From assembly GCA_947500445.1 (NCBI GenBank), contig CANMSB010000017.1, positions 1 through 64,000 on the forward strand: 64,000 bases of DNA, written 5' to 3'. This stretch comes from an uncultured Flavobacteriaceae bacterium (lineage in GTDB: Bacteria > Bacteroidota > Bacteroidia > Flavobacteriales > Flavobacteriaceae). Under the pieces are notes generated by a model. The model searched no databases. It was not told the origin of the DNA and saw nothing but the letters and a program-made list of their open reading frames with translations. Positions 53,875 through 63,323 of the stretch are shown here, one piece after another; position 1 is the first letter of the stretch; each line of letters begins with the position of its first letter. The position numbers and the translations under genes were made by a program.

Positions 53875-56406
53875 ATGCGTCTCACGTTTTTATTTCTTTT
53901 TCACCTCATTTTCGGGCAATTACAAACTATTGCCCAAGAGGATCACAAAACGAACCCCTCCGATATTTATCATGCGCTTCAAAAACTCAACTTTTTGGGC
54001 TCCGCGCTATACGTAGCTGCACATCCCGATGATGAAAATACCCGGCTGATCTCCTATCTGTCCAATCACGACAAGGCGAGAACGGCCTATTTGTCGATGA
54101 CCAGAGGCGATGGCGGGCAAAACCTCATCGGTCCCGAACTTCGGGAACTGTTGGGCGTATTGCGTACCCAAGAGCTTTTGGCGGCTCGAAGGGTGGATGG
54201 CGGACAGCAGTTTTTTACCCGGGCAAACGATTTTGGATACTCCAAACACCCCGACGAAACATTGCGCATCTGGAACAAGAAAGAGGTGTTGCGCGATGTG
54301 GTGCAACTGATCCGACAATTTAAGCCCGATGTTATTATCAATAGATTCGACCATCGCTCCCCCGGAAGCACCCATGGACACCATACCGCTTCCGCCATGT
54401 TGAGCATGGAAGCGTTTGATCTGGTCGGCGATGCAACTGCCTATCCCGAACAACTGGACCGTATGGATACTTGGAAGCCCGAACGGCTCTTTTTCAACAC
54501 CTCTTGGTGGTTTTATGGCAGTGAAGAAAAGTTTGCGGCAGCGGACAAAAGTAAGATGCTATCCTTTGATATCGGCACCTACTACCCCACATTGGGGATG
54601 TCGAACAACGAAATTGCCTCCTTGGCGAGCAGTCAGCACTTATGCCAAGGGTTTGGCCGGCGGCTCAGAAGGGGCTCCCAAAAAGAATATGTAGAACTGC
54701 TAAAAGGATCGTTACCGGAAGACAAGACCGATCTTTTTGATGGTATCGATACCTCTTGGTCGCGGTTGGCCAATGGAAAGGCCATCGGGGATTTACTGTA
54801 TCCCGTTGAGGAAAGCTTTAATTTTAAGGACCCCAGTGTTCACTTGCCCCAACTTTTGGAAGCATATTCCCTTTTGTCCGATATTGACGACGACCATTGG
54901 AAAACCATTAAACTACAGGAGCTACAAAACATTATTGTTGCCATATCCGGGCTTTATCTGGAGGCCTCTGCAACGGATGGCCATAGCTACCCCGGAGGAA
55001 CGGTAACGGTAAATGTGGAAGCCATCAACAGGAGCGACTATCCCATTGCCCTGCAATCGGTAAGCATTGGTGACACCATTGTTACAAATGGACCGAACCA
55101 GCTGGCCAACAATGTAAAAATCAATGTAGAGGCCAATTTTATGGTCCCCAAGACTACGGGGTACACCAGTCCGTATTGGCTGAACGAAACGGGCAGTTTG
55201 GGCATGTACACCGTCCAAAATCGTCAATTGATCGGAAAACCGGAGACCCCTAGAAAGTTTTATGCGGCATTCGATCTTGATTTTAATGGAAAAACGATCA
55301 AGATCGTTAAACCGGTGGTTTACCGGTTCGCCCGTCCCGACAAGGGGGAATTGACGCAACCTTTTGAAATTGTTCCCGCGGCCACTGTTGGGTTTGAGGA
55401 CAAGGTGATGATTTTTGCCGATGGACGTTCCAAAACCATACCTGTCATCGTTCAGGCGCACAAGGACAACGCCAAGGGTACCGTTAGGCTAATCCATTCC
55501 GATGGTTGGCAATCGGATGCGGAAAGCAAACCGTTCCAAATCGAAAAAAAGGGCGATAAACAAATTATCATGTTTCAACTGACACCGCCTTCCGATGAAA
55601 ACGAGGATTATTTGGTTCCCATATTGGAAATAGCGGGAGCGCAAATATCCAAGGAATTGGTAGAAATTGCTTATGACCACGTGCCCAAACAATCCGTACT
55701 GTTGCCGGCCCAAGCTAAAATCGTACGATTAAACATTCAAAAAATCGGAAAACGGATCGGGTATATCGTCGGGGCGGGAGACGCCGTACCGAAGAGCTTG
55801 GAACAGATCGGTTACGATGTACAAGTGATCGCACCGGAAGATATCGTGGCCGGTAGCTTGGACGGGTTTGATGCGATCGTTACCGGAATTCGCGCGTACA
55901 ACGTGGTTCCGGAGCTGCAGTTCAAACAACGGTATTTATTGGAGTATGTAAACAAGGGCGGTAACCTGATCGTACAATACAACACGGCAGGCCGCTGGAA
56001 CAAACAGTTCGAGAACATCGCCCCCTATCCCTTGACCTTATCGAGGGACCGGGTAACCGATGAGCTTTCAGAAGTGCGCATTCTGGACAAAAAACATCCC
56101 ATGCTCCAGTTTCCCAATACCATCGCCGAGACCGATTTTGATGGCTGGGTCCAGGAACGCGGCCTTTATTTCCCCAACGAGTGGGATTCGGCGTTCACCC
56201 CATTATTTTCAATGAAAGACTCCGGCGAAACCGCTAAAAATGGGAGTTTGCTAGTAGCGCCTTACGGTAAGGGCAACTACATTTACACCGGGCTGAGTTT
56301 CTTTAGAGAACTTCCGGCCGGCGTACCCGGCGCATATAAATTGTTCGCCAATATGCTTTCCTTGGGCAAGACCAATGTTTCCAAACCAAAGAACGTAAAA
56401 GGATAA
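53875..56406 (+). CDS. Secreted PIG-L family deacetylase with C-terminal domains
   Basis: 843 aa from ATG 53875 (MRLTFLFLFHLIFG), a signal peptide. The zinc-binding AAHPDDEN is near 44-51; the distal HGHHTASAML helps form the site. The deacetylase domain is about 35-290. The remaining 550 residues contain beta-rich and glutamine-amidotransferase-like parts (DAIVTGIRAYNVVPELQFKQRYLLEYV). Likely removes acetyl from amino sugars outside the cytoplasm. It ends 1 bp before a 33-codon membrane microprotein. Confidence 0.88.
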   Translation: MRLTFLFLFHLIFGQLQTIAQEDHKTNPSDIYHALQKLNFLGSALYVAAHPDDENTRLISYLSNHDKARTAYLSMTRGDGGQNLIGPELRELLGVLRTQELLAARRVDGGQQFFTRANDFGYSKHPDETLRIWNKKEVLRDVVQLIRQFKPDVIINRFDHRSPGSTHGHHTASAMLSMEAFDLVGDATAYPEQLDRMDTWKPERLFFNTSWWFYGSEEKFAAADKSKMLSFDIGTYYPTLGMSNNEIASLASSQHLCQGFGRRLRRGSQKEYVELLKGSLPEDKTDLFDGIDTSWSRLANGKAIGDLLYPVEESFNFKDPSVHLPQLLEAYSLLSDIDDDHWKTIKLQELQNIIVAISGLYLEASATDGHSYPGGTVTVNVEAINRSDYPIALQSVSIGDTIVTNGPNQLANNVKINVEANFMVPKTTGYTSPYWLNETGSLGMYTVQNRQLIGKPETPRKFYAAFDLDFNGKTIKIVKPVVYRFARPDKGELTQPFEIVPAATVGFEDKVMIFADGRSKTIPVIVQAHKDNAKGTVRLIHSDGWQSDAESKPFQIEKKGDKQIIMFQLTPPSDENEDYLVPILEIAGAQISKELVEIAYDHVPKQSVLLPAQAKIVRLNIQKIGKRIGYIVGAGDAVPKSLEQIGYDVQVIAPEDIVAGSLDGFDAIVTGIRAYNVVPELQFKQRYLLEYVNKGGNLIVQYNTAGRWNKQFENIAPYPLTLSRDRVTDELSEVRILDKKHPMLQFPNTIAETDFDGWVQERGLYFPNEWDSAFTPLFSMKDSGETAKNGSLLVAPYGKGNYIYTGLSFFRELPAGVPGAYKLFANMLSLGKTNVSKPKNVKG

Positions 56407-56407
56407 C

Positions 56408-56509
56408 ATGCACGACAAGTTTGTTTGGAAAAAGGAGTATACCTTGGTATTGGCGCTAAATGTTATATACCTATTGATTTTCAATTACTTAATGACCAGT
56501 TTTAGCTAA
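56408..56509 (+). CDS. 33-residue single-pass membrane microprotein
   Basis: ATG at 56408, stop TAA at 56507-56509. A charged lead MHDKFVWKKEY is followed by a single helix (TLVLALNVIYLLIFNYLM) and a short TSFS tail. It starts 1 bp after the PIG-L stop, and its stop directly abuts the symporter ATG at 56510. Such packing argues for a real coupled gene and not intergenic noise. By analogy with small subunits of other SSS transporters it could assist the symporter, which is inference. Confidence 0.7.
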   Translation: MHDKFVWKKEYTLVLALNVIYLLIFNYLMTSFS

Positions 56510-58246
56510 ATGGAAACATTAGATTGGTATGTACTCTCCGGAACCCTCCTTTTCATCGTAGTCTACGGAGTATGGAAAACTAGGGGACGCCAAAGTGTCG
56601 CGGACTATGTCGGCGGTGGAAAGGACGCCAAATGGTGGACCATCGGTCTTTCCGTTATGGCGACCCAAGCCAGTGCCATTACCTTTTTATCGACACCGGG
56701 TCAGGCATTCCATGACGGTATGGGCTTTGTACAGTTCTACTTTGGACTGCCCTTGGCCATGATTGTCATATGCCTCGTATTCATCCCCATCTATCATAAA
56801 CTAAAGGTGTACACCGCCTATGAGTTTTTGGAAAATCGTTTCGACCTAAAGACCCGGTCCCTGGCGGCCGTTCTTTTTTTGATTCAAAGGGGATTGGGTG
56901 CCGGTATCACCATTTTTGCGCCCTCGATCATTCTTTCTGCTATTTTGGGCTGGGACCTGCGAACCTTGAACGTTATCCTTGGCCTCTTGGTCATCATCTA
57001 CACCGTATCGGGGGGAACCAAAGCGGTAAGCGTTACGCAAAAACAGCAGATGTTCGTTATTATGTTCGGGATGTTCGTAACCTTCTTTTTTATCTTGGGG
57101 TACCTTCCAAACGATATTACCTTTACCAAGGCCTTAAAAATAGCCGGAGCCAACGACAAACTGAACATTCTCGATTTTAAGTTTGATTTTACGAACCGTT
57201 ATAATTTTTGGAACGGTGTTACGGGCGGGTTCTTTTTAATGCTGGCCTATTTTGGTACCGATCAAAGCCAGGTACAACGTTATTTGTCCGGAAAATCGAT
57301 ACGGGAAAGCCAACTAGGGCTCATTTTTAACGGTATCCTTAAAATACCGATGCAGTTTTTTATTTTACTCGTAGGGGTGATGGTCTTCGTTTTTTATCAA
57401 TATAATGCCTCTCCCTTAAACTTTAATCCTTCCGCCACCGAGGCCATATTACAATCCCCTTTTGCGGAAGACTATAAAAACCTGGAAGAAGCGCACCTGG
57501 AACTGGAAGTCCAAAAGAAAATTGCCCAGAACAATTTTTCAAAAGCCTTGGAACTAAAAGAATATAGCGCCATATCGGAGGCAAAGACCAAAATAATCGC
57601 CATCAATACGAAGGATCAGGCCAACCGGGCGACCGCGCGCAACCTGATCAAACAAGCCGATGCGTCCGTAGAGACCAACGACAAGGATTACGTATTCATT
57701 CACTTTATACTAACCAACCTGCCCCGGGGCTTGATCGGGTTGTTGTTGGCGGTTATCCTATCGGCCGCGATGTCCTCCACCGCCTCGGAATTAAATGCCT
57801 TGGGCACCATTACTGCGCTGGACCTTTACAAGCGAAACAAAACGGGCAACTTTTCCGAACGGCATTATGTAAACGCATCCAAAGTTTTTACTCTGGTATG
57901 GGGCGTTATCGCTATTTTGGTGGCCTGTGTGGCCAATCTGTTCGACAACCTCATCCAACTGGTCAATATTATCGGCTCCATTTTTTACGGCAATGTTTTA
58001 GGTATTTTTCTATTGGCTTTCTTTCTAAAGTTTGTAAAAGGAAATGCCGTGTTTTTTGCCGCTGTGTTGACGCAAATCATCGTTATCGTATGTTATTACT
58101 ACCTCATTCACATTTATCCCCCCGGACAGGAAAAACTAAGCTATCTCCTGTTAAACTTCGTGGGAGCATTATTGGTAATGTTTTTGGCCGTTGTTTTTGA
58201 ATTGTTCGATCGCTTATTGAAAAATTCTTCGGTGCACAACGCTTGA
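56510..58246 (+). CDS. Sodium:solute symporter (SSS family)
   Basis: 578 aa with about 13 transmembrane helices. ATQASAITFLSTPGQAFHDG near 49-70 is the conserved SSS region; AYEFLENRFDLKTR and SAAMSSTASELNALGTITALDLYKR near 418-445 are typical. A coiled-coil-like insert (about 325-385; EEAHLELEVQKKIAQNN) lies in a loop before the AMSST segment. Specificity is unknown; a sugar or amino-sugar substrate fits the PIG-L neighbour. Translation is coupled to the upstream microprotein. Confidence 0.93.
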   Translation: METLDWYVLSGTLLFIVVYGVWKTRGRQSVADYVGGGKDAKWWTIGLSVMATQASAITFLSTPGQAFHDGMGFVQFYFGLPLAMIVICLVFIPIYHKLKVYTAYEFLENRFDLKTRSLAAVLFLIQRGLGAGITIFAPSIILSAILGWDLRTLNVILGLLVIIYTVSGGTKAVSVTQKQQMFVIMFGMFVTFFFILGYLPNDITFTKALKIAGANDKLNILDFKFDFTNRYNFWNGVTGGFFLMLAYFGTDQSQVQRYLSGKSIRESQLGLIFNGILKIPMQFFILLVGVMVFVFYQYNASPLNFNPSATEAILQSPFAEDYKNLEEAHLELEVQKKIAQNNFSKALELKEYSAISEAKTKIIAINTKDQANRATARNLIKQADASVETNDKDYVFIHFILTNLPRGLIGLLLAVILSAAMSSTASELNALGTITALDLYKRNKTGNFSERHYVNASKVFTLVWGVIAILVACVANLFDNLIQLVNIIGSIFYGNVLGIFLLAFFLKFVKGNAVFFAAVLTQIIVIVCYYYLIHIYPPGQEKLSYLLLNFVGALLVMFLAVVFELFDRLLKNSSVHNA

Positions 58247-58360
58247 TGATGTTTTCATCAAAAATGTGTCCGATAGTGTATCGAGATCTTTTATCCTGGC
58301 AGTCCGGGTTTCGTTGGAATGGTTATTTTTAACCAGCAATTGGTAATACACCTACAAAAA

Positions 58361-58390
58361 AGGGAGCAACTTTTATTGAAGTCGCTCCCT
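58361..58390 (-). terminator. Terminator of the secreted lyase-like gene
   Basis: AGGGAGC (58361-58367) pairs with GCTCCCT (58384-58390), with extra ACTT/AAGT pairs inside. A run of A on the plus side gives a T-run in the minus direction. It lies 44 bp after the stop of the minus-strand gene at 58434. Confidence 0.7.
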
Positions 58391-58433
58391 GTACTTTTCG
58401 AGTTAAAAAAAGTGTATGCCCACGGATACCATG

Positions 58434-61400
58434 CTACCAAAAAACCAGCTTTTGGGATCGCGAACCGCTACTGTTCCGTACCGATAGCAAATACACGCCC
58501 TTTTCAAGGGATATGCCAGGTCTTACCCTCAAGGTGCCCGGCGTCTCTTTGGTCACCGAAACGGGTATGCTACGCCCCAGCAAATCCGTTAACAACAGTG
58601 TGGTGGCCGCGTCGTCATCATCGACCTGTACGTAAAAGATGTTTTCGGTTACAGGATTCGGATATGCCCAGGCCCCGTCATTTTGGGACTCCGGCATTCC
58701 TATATCGGATTTCAAGCTAGCTTCGCTCCGATAAGTAACCACTAATTGCGGAGTTTTCTCACTTTCCCTTGAAAAGATATTGGCACGCATGTCCCATGGC
58801 GACTGCCATATCATGTTTATGTACAAATAAAGGGAAACCGCACCATCTCCATTGGCTTCTTGAATTACAAAATCGGTTACATCGAACTCCGTATAGCCAC
58901 CAATGGCCTCCCCGGCAACATCCAGATCGACACCGGAGGCCGACGGCCTGTTGGTCCAATGGAGTCCTTCCTCCGTCCAAGAATCATCGTTCATCCCTTG
59001 TACCGCCATTGAAACGTTGGTAACACTGGCATTCCATTCGGTATTAAAAACCCGTAAAACAGCATTCTCTACTGTGCCCGGAACATCGGAAACATCGAAT
59101 TTGAGAAAAGCGGCGCGATTCTCCGACCGTTTTGGTTGTATGGTAAAATCGGTAATGGCCCCATAGTTGGTACCGGGCGATTTGCTATTGGTGAATGCAT
59201 CGGCGATTGGCACTAAGGTCGCTGTGTCGGTATCGGCATTTCCTACCCCCTGATGGTCCAAAGTGGTAACATTGATAGCGACGCTATTTTCGGAAAAGTT
59301 TCCGGCCGCATCGGCGGCCTTGACGTAAATGAGATAGGTGGTGCCGGGATCTAAGCCATCTATAACGGTAATCGTTGTCGGTGGATCGCCCAATACCGCC
59401 TTATTGAATTGGGTATCCACCAATACTTCGTACTTATCGATCCCGACATCGTCGACCGAAGCGTTCCAACATAGGGTAACACTATTTTCCTTTATACTGA
59501 TAGCGGTAAGTTCACGGGGCTTGCTGGGCGGGGTCAGATCGACCCCTTCGGCATCAGTGGTTACCAGCAGTTGTGGCTTGTTCACATCGCTTTCCCTGGA
59601 AAAAATATTGGCCCGCATATCATAAGGGGGTGCCCAAGGCATATTGATATAGAGGTAAAAAGAGACTTCGCCATCACCATTGATTTCTTGGGCAACAACA
59701 TCGGTAACATCCAGTTCGGTATAACCGCCATTGGCCTCGGCAGCCAAGGCCAAATCGCTACCGGAAGCATCCGGTCTGTTGGACCATGTTAGGGTATCCT
59801 CGGACCAGGCATCGGAATTTACCGCCTGCACCGCTATGGAAACATCCGTAACGCTATTGTTCCATTCGGTATTATAGATGCGCAATGTGGCTTCTTCCAC
59901 ATTACCCGAAATATCGGACAGGTCGAATTTCAGGTACCCCACCCTATTTTCCGATTGTTTGGGTTGTATTACAAACTCCGTTTCTTCCCCATAGTTCGTA
60001 TCTGCCGATTTACTGTTGGCAAAGGCATCGGCCACCGGTAATAAAGTGGTCGTACCATTACCCAAGGGGTTACCGGAATTTGGGGTTGACGATCGGGTGA
60101 TTCCAAAATTGCTGGTTACAATGGGGACATCCTCAGTATTGATTACCAAACGGTTGAGCAATGCAACAGAGGCCTGATCCGAGCGAAAATCAAAATTCGA
60201 ACCGATAGTAACCTTGTTCCCGTTCGGCGGGGTCACGAACACGCTGTACTTTTTGGTATTGATGTCTACCTCCATTTCAACCGCATAGCTGGCCCCGCCG
60301 CTATAGGAAAGCACTGTATCGGCAGCATAATCGTTTCCATTTCTGGCATCGATGGTTCCATCACTGTTGCACCTGACGATACAGGCCAATTCACTATACG
60401 AATCGGCATCGCCGGCAGCCAATGCGGTTACACCATCCATGTTATCGCTATCGGGTATCATATCCCATTTTGCCGTAAATGTACCGGACTCATCGTTAAA
60501 GGGTACGTTGCACCACACCACACCTTGAAACACCGGACTAGGTGGGACGGGTGTTCCAGGTGGGTTTGCAGGAACTGGAAGATTTATTTGTTTGTTCTTC
60601 CACAGCTCCAAATCGTCCCAATAATACTCCAACCGTTCCCCTACCGCGGTAGCCTTGTCGATAGTAAGATAATCCAGCGTATATAGTTTTAGCGGATTGA
60701 AAAATTTGATTCCATCGGGATCTGGGTCACTGGAATGGTGCGTCCACCCGGTAACATCGAAAACCAGTTCCCGCGCACCTCCTTCCGGAGTGACGGCCAT
60801 TCGAAAACGTCCGTCGGTAGCGTTTCCTTCCTTGATATATACCTCAATATCCAACCACTTATCAAAGGGTACTATAAAATCGGATTCATAGGACCATTTC
60901 TGATCCGGACCTTCCCCCCAGCAACAGGCCCTACTCTGCTCTTCCCCGGTAGCGGTCAGCCGAAGTGCCTCACCGCTCCCCTCTTGTTTGGTAATATTGA
61001 CTTTCATTCGAAAGGGATAGGTATTGGGGGTACCAAAGGGAGGGTCAAAATTATTATCGTTCCAGATTTCCAAAATGGTCAAAAAGTCGAACCCTCCGGC
61101 ATCGGCACGCAATGGTTCAAAAGAGGCCGATGGAAGATACAGTTTCACCCGCTGATAATACTCGAAAATACCGTTTTCCGAACCATAGCAGTTTGCCTGT
61201 ACCCGGGCGCGGCTCTCCGAAGCATTGTCACCGGTCGCCCAAAAGTTCAACACTTTTCCCTGTCCCCTGCCCGTTGGGTCGTTTATAATCTCCGCACGCC
61301 GTTTTTCCTGTTGGTTCGCATCCTTATCTTGATATTGTAAGTTAAACTTGCCAATGTTCGGATGGTCCTCCAAATCGGTGGTCCAAATATTGGGCGAAGC

Positions 61401-61553
61401 GACCGAAGTATCGGTCCCTATGATATCGGCACCTGCCGAAGTTTGATCAACAACCGTCGTACCAGGTTCAAACCCGGACCTAAAAATCAATTCTTGTGCC
61501 TGTACCACGCTGGAAAATAGCAGTACCAGCCCTATTATGTAATTCCTTTTCAT
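58434..61553 (-). CDS. Secreted multidomain polysaccharide lyase-like protein, T9SS sorted
   Basis: 1039 aa. Signal peptide 1-19; jelly-roll polysaccharide lyase-like domain (about 20-318); a second beta domain (about 340-485); CBM96/DNRLRE domain 1 (about 500-665); FN3 domain (about 675-765); CBM96/DNRLRE domain 2 (about 778-942) with strong similarity to domain 1; T9SS type A sorting domain (about 960-1039; YPNPVTENIFYV). CBM96-type modules are known to bind alginate. The enzyme's substrate is not proven. It is downstream of GH88 and SusD genes in the same direction, as in polysaccharide utilisation loci. Confidence 0.85.
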   Translation of the reverse strand: MKRNYIIGLVLLFSSVVQAQELIFRSGFEPGTTVVDQTSAGADIIGTDTSVASPNIWTTDLEDHPNIGKFNLQYQDKDANQQEKRRAEIINDPTGRGQGKVLNFWATGDNASESRARVQANCYGSENGIFEYYQRVKLYLPSASFEPLRADAGGFDFLTILEIWNDNNFDPPFGTPNTYPFRMKVNITKQEGSGEALRLTATGEEQSRACCWGEGPDQKWSYESDFIVPFDKWLDIEVYIKEGNATDGRFRMAVTPEGGARELVFDVTGWTHHSSDPDPDGIKFFNPLKLYTLDYLTIDKATAVGERLEYYWDDLELWKNKQINLPVPANPPGTPVPPSPVFQGVVWCNVPFNDESGTFTAKWDMIPDSDNMDGVTALAAGDADSYSELACIVRCNSDGTIDARNGNDYAADTVLSYSGGASYAVEMEVDINTKKYSVFVTPPNGNKVTIGSNFDFRSDQASVALLNRLVINTEDVPIVTSNFGITRSSTPNSGNPLGNGTTTLLPVADAFANSKSADTNYGEETEFVIQPKQSENRVGYLKFDLSDISGNVEEATLRIYNTEWNNSVTDVSIAVQAVNSDAWSEDTLTWSNRPDASGSDLALAAEANGGYTELDVTDVVAQEINGDGEVSFYLYINMPWAPPYDMRANIFSRESDVNKPQLLVTTDAEGVDLTPPSKPRELTAISIKENSVTLCWNASVDDVGIDKYEVLVDTQFNKAVLGDPPTTITVIDGLDPGTTYLIYVKAADAAGNFSENSVAINVTTLDHQGVGNADTDTATLVPIADAFTNSKSPGTNYGAITDFTIQPKRSENRAAFLKFDVSDVPGTVENAVLRVFNTEWNASVTNVSMAVQGMNDDSWTEEGLHWTNRPSASGVDLDVAGEAIGGYTEFDVTDFVIQEANGDGAVSLYLYINMIWQSPWDMRANIFSRESEKTPQLVVTYRSEASLKSDIGMPESQNDGAWAYPNPVTENIFYVQVDDDDAATTLLLTDLLGRSIPVSVTKETPGTLRVRPGISLEKGVYLLSVRNSSGSRSQKLVFW

Positions 61554-61899
61554 GTTTAAAATTTTTAATTTCCCTTAAGGTAATTATACATTATGGCAAC
61601 TACCGATTACGAAATGTCCTGCAAATCGATACCGCCCCCTTTTTCAAAAGAGCAGCGTTACGCTCAGTGAATCCGATCCGTAGCTACGGAAAGGTCAAAA
61701 ATCAGAATCGGTCATAGACATAGGTGCACCTACCCCATCCGATATGTAAATACGTCGTAAACAACGTTGGCGTTCGGTGGACGATCGGATGTCAAAAGAA
61801 CATCCAATGTCCACAAACATATCATGGTAGTTGGTTTGGCGGTAAGAAACACATACCTGACATCAAAGGGTATGTGCAAAATAATGTTCGATCAAAACA
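61554..61899. other. Intergenic region between GH88 and lyase-like gene
   Basis: Contains a perfect 12-bp palindrome CCGTAGCTACGG at 61678-61689 and an 8-bp inverted repeat ATAATGTT-N7-AACATTAT (61881-61903) overlapping the GH88 stop. No TAnnTTTG box with a fitting position was found and no gene was seen. Confidence 0.5.
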
Positions 61900-63093
61900 T
61901 TATGGTACAAGAAGCTTCCTTTTCTTTACAAGTGCCTCTAAAAAGTAATAATCAGCATAGACGATGGGTTCATCGATTTCGTCCGATTTCGGTTTGTTTC
62001 CTGTGCTATGGTCCAATAGGAAGGGGCTATTGTTTTCTTCTTGCAATAGATATTCTTCTTCAAGAACCGTTACCACTGCATCGGCATAATCGCTATAATC
62101 GTCCCTATCGGTATAGCGATGTAAGTCATAAAGTGCCGATGCCGTAATGGCCGCAGCGGAAACATCCCGTGGCGCATCCGGTATTTTTGGATCTTTAAAA
62201 TCCCAGTAGGGTACCCCGTCCGCAGGCAATTTCCCCGATGTTAAAAAATAGTCGGCCGCAGCCTTGGCCCTTTCCAAATAGGCTTTATTTTGAGTAAACC
62301 GATATGCCATGGTGTACCCGTATATCGCCCAAGACTGCCCTCTTGCCCAGGAAGACCCATCATCATGCCCCTGGTGGGTCTGCTTTTTTCGTACCGCTCC
62401 CGTAATCGTATCATAGTCCACTACATGATAGGTGCTAAAATCTGCCCTGAAGTGGTTGGCCATTGTTGTTCTGGCATGGGTATCCGCTATTTTATAATAC
62501 GTACTATCACCGCTCAAGGCCGTTGCCTTGAACAGGAGTTCTAGGTTCATCATATTATCGATAATCACCGGAAAATCCCATTCATCCGCATTAAAGTCCC
62601 ATGAACGTATACATCCTACGCGGTCCCTATATCGTGTTGACAGCGTTTTTGCGGTCTGCAAAACGACGGCTTCATATTCCTTTTTTTCGGCAAACTGCAA
62701 ACCGTTCCCAAAACTACAATTGATCATAAATCCCGTATCATGGGTGTTGTCGTTAAATTGTTCCTTTTGGATAAAGGCGGTCCATTTTTCCGCCCTCTCC
62801 AAATACGCACTATCTTGGGTCAACCGGTACAGCAGCCACAAGTTACCTGGAAAAAAACCGCTTGTCCAATCGGCAGATGTCACTTTTCGCGTTTTACCAA
62901 TTTCCTTTGTAAAACTTCTTGGAATGGCATTAGCATCCAATGGATATTCCAACAGTTTTGAAAACCGAGCTTGCAATAACGATACGTTTTCTTGGGTGCC
63001 TCCCCGCTCTTTTTTGGACGAACCTTCCCGACACGAATAGCAGATGCATACAAACCCGATTGCAAAAAAGACGTAACTGATTCTTATTCCCAT
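61900..63093 (-). CDS. GH88 unsaturated glucuronyl hydrolase, lipoprotein
   Basis: 397 aa. Signal with lipobox ICYSCRE (Cys near 21). An (alpha/alpha)6-type barrel with HDTGFM (D119) and IIDNMMNLELL (D179) matching the two catalytic Asp of GH88. QGHDDGSSWARGQSWAIYGY and ADYYFLEAL are family hallmarks. GH88 removes the unsaturated uronic acid left by polysaccharide lyases, which suits the adjacent lyase-like protein. It lies between SusD (upstream) and the lyase-like gene. Confidence 0.93.
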   Translation of the reverse strand: MGIRISYVFFAIGFVCICYSCREGSSKKERGGTQENVSLLQARFSKLLEYPLDANAIPRSFTKEIGKTRKVTSADWTSGFFPGNLWLLYRLTQDSAYLERAEKWTAFIQKEQFNDNTHDTGFMINCSFGNGLQFAEKKEYEAVVLQTAKTLSTRYRDRVGCIRSWDFNADEWDFPVIIDNMMNLELLFKATALSGDSTYYKIADTHARTTMANHFRADFSTYHVVDYDTITGAVRKKQTHQGHDDGSSWARGQSWAIYGYTMAYRFTQNKAYLERAKAAADYFLTSGKLPADGVPYWDFKDPKIPDAPRDVSAAAITASALYDLHRYTDRDDYSDYADAVVTVLEEEYLLQEENNSPFLLDHSTGNKPKSDEIDEPIVYADYYFLEALVKKRKLLVP

Positions 63094-63323
63094 TTCATTG
63101 TGTTTATTCCAATAGTGCTATAAAAACATTTCTTTATGCTTCCTACAGGTAAATAACCTCGGGGCAAGCCCAGGAGGCATTAGAAGGAAAATTAATATTG
63201 ATTTCGACGCAAGCGCCGGAGCATTTTAAATCTCGATTATCGAGTAAAATTAATGGTGTTTTCGCTTTTCCGAATACCCAATATAACATTGGCGAACGCT
63301 ATGTCACCAACCTACGGTTATTA

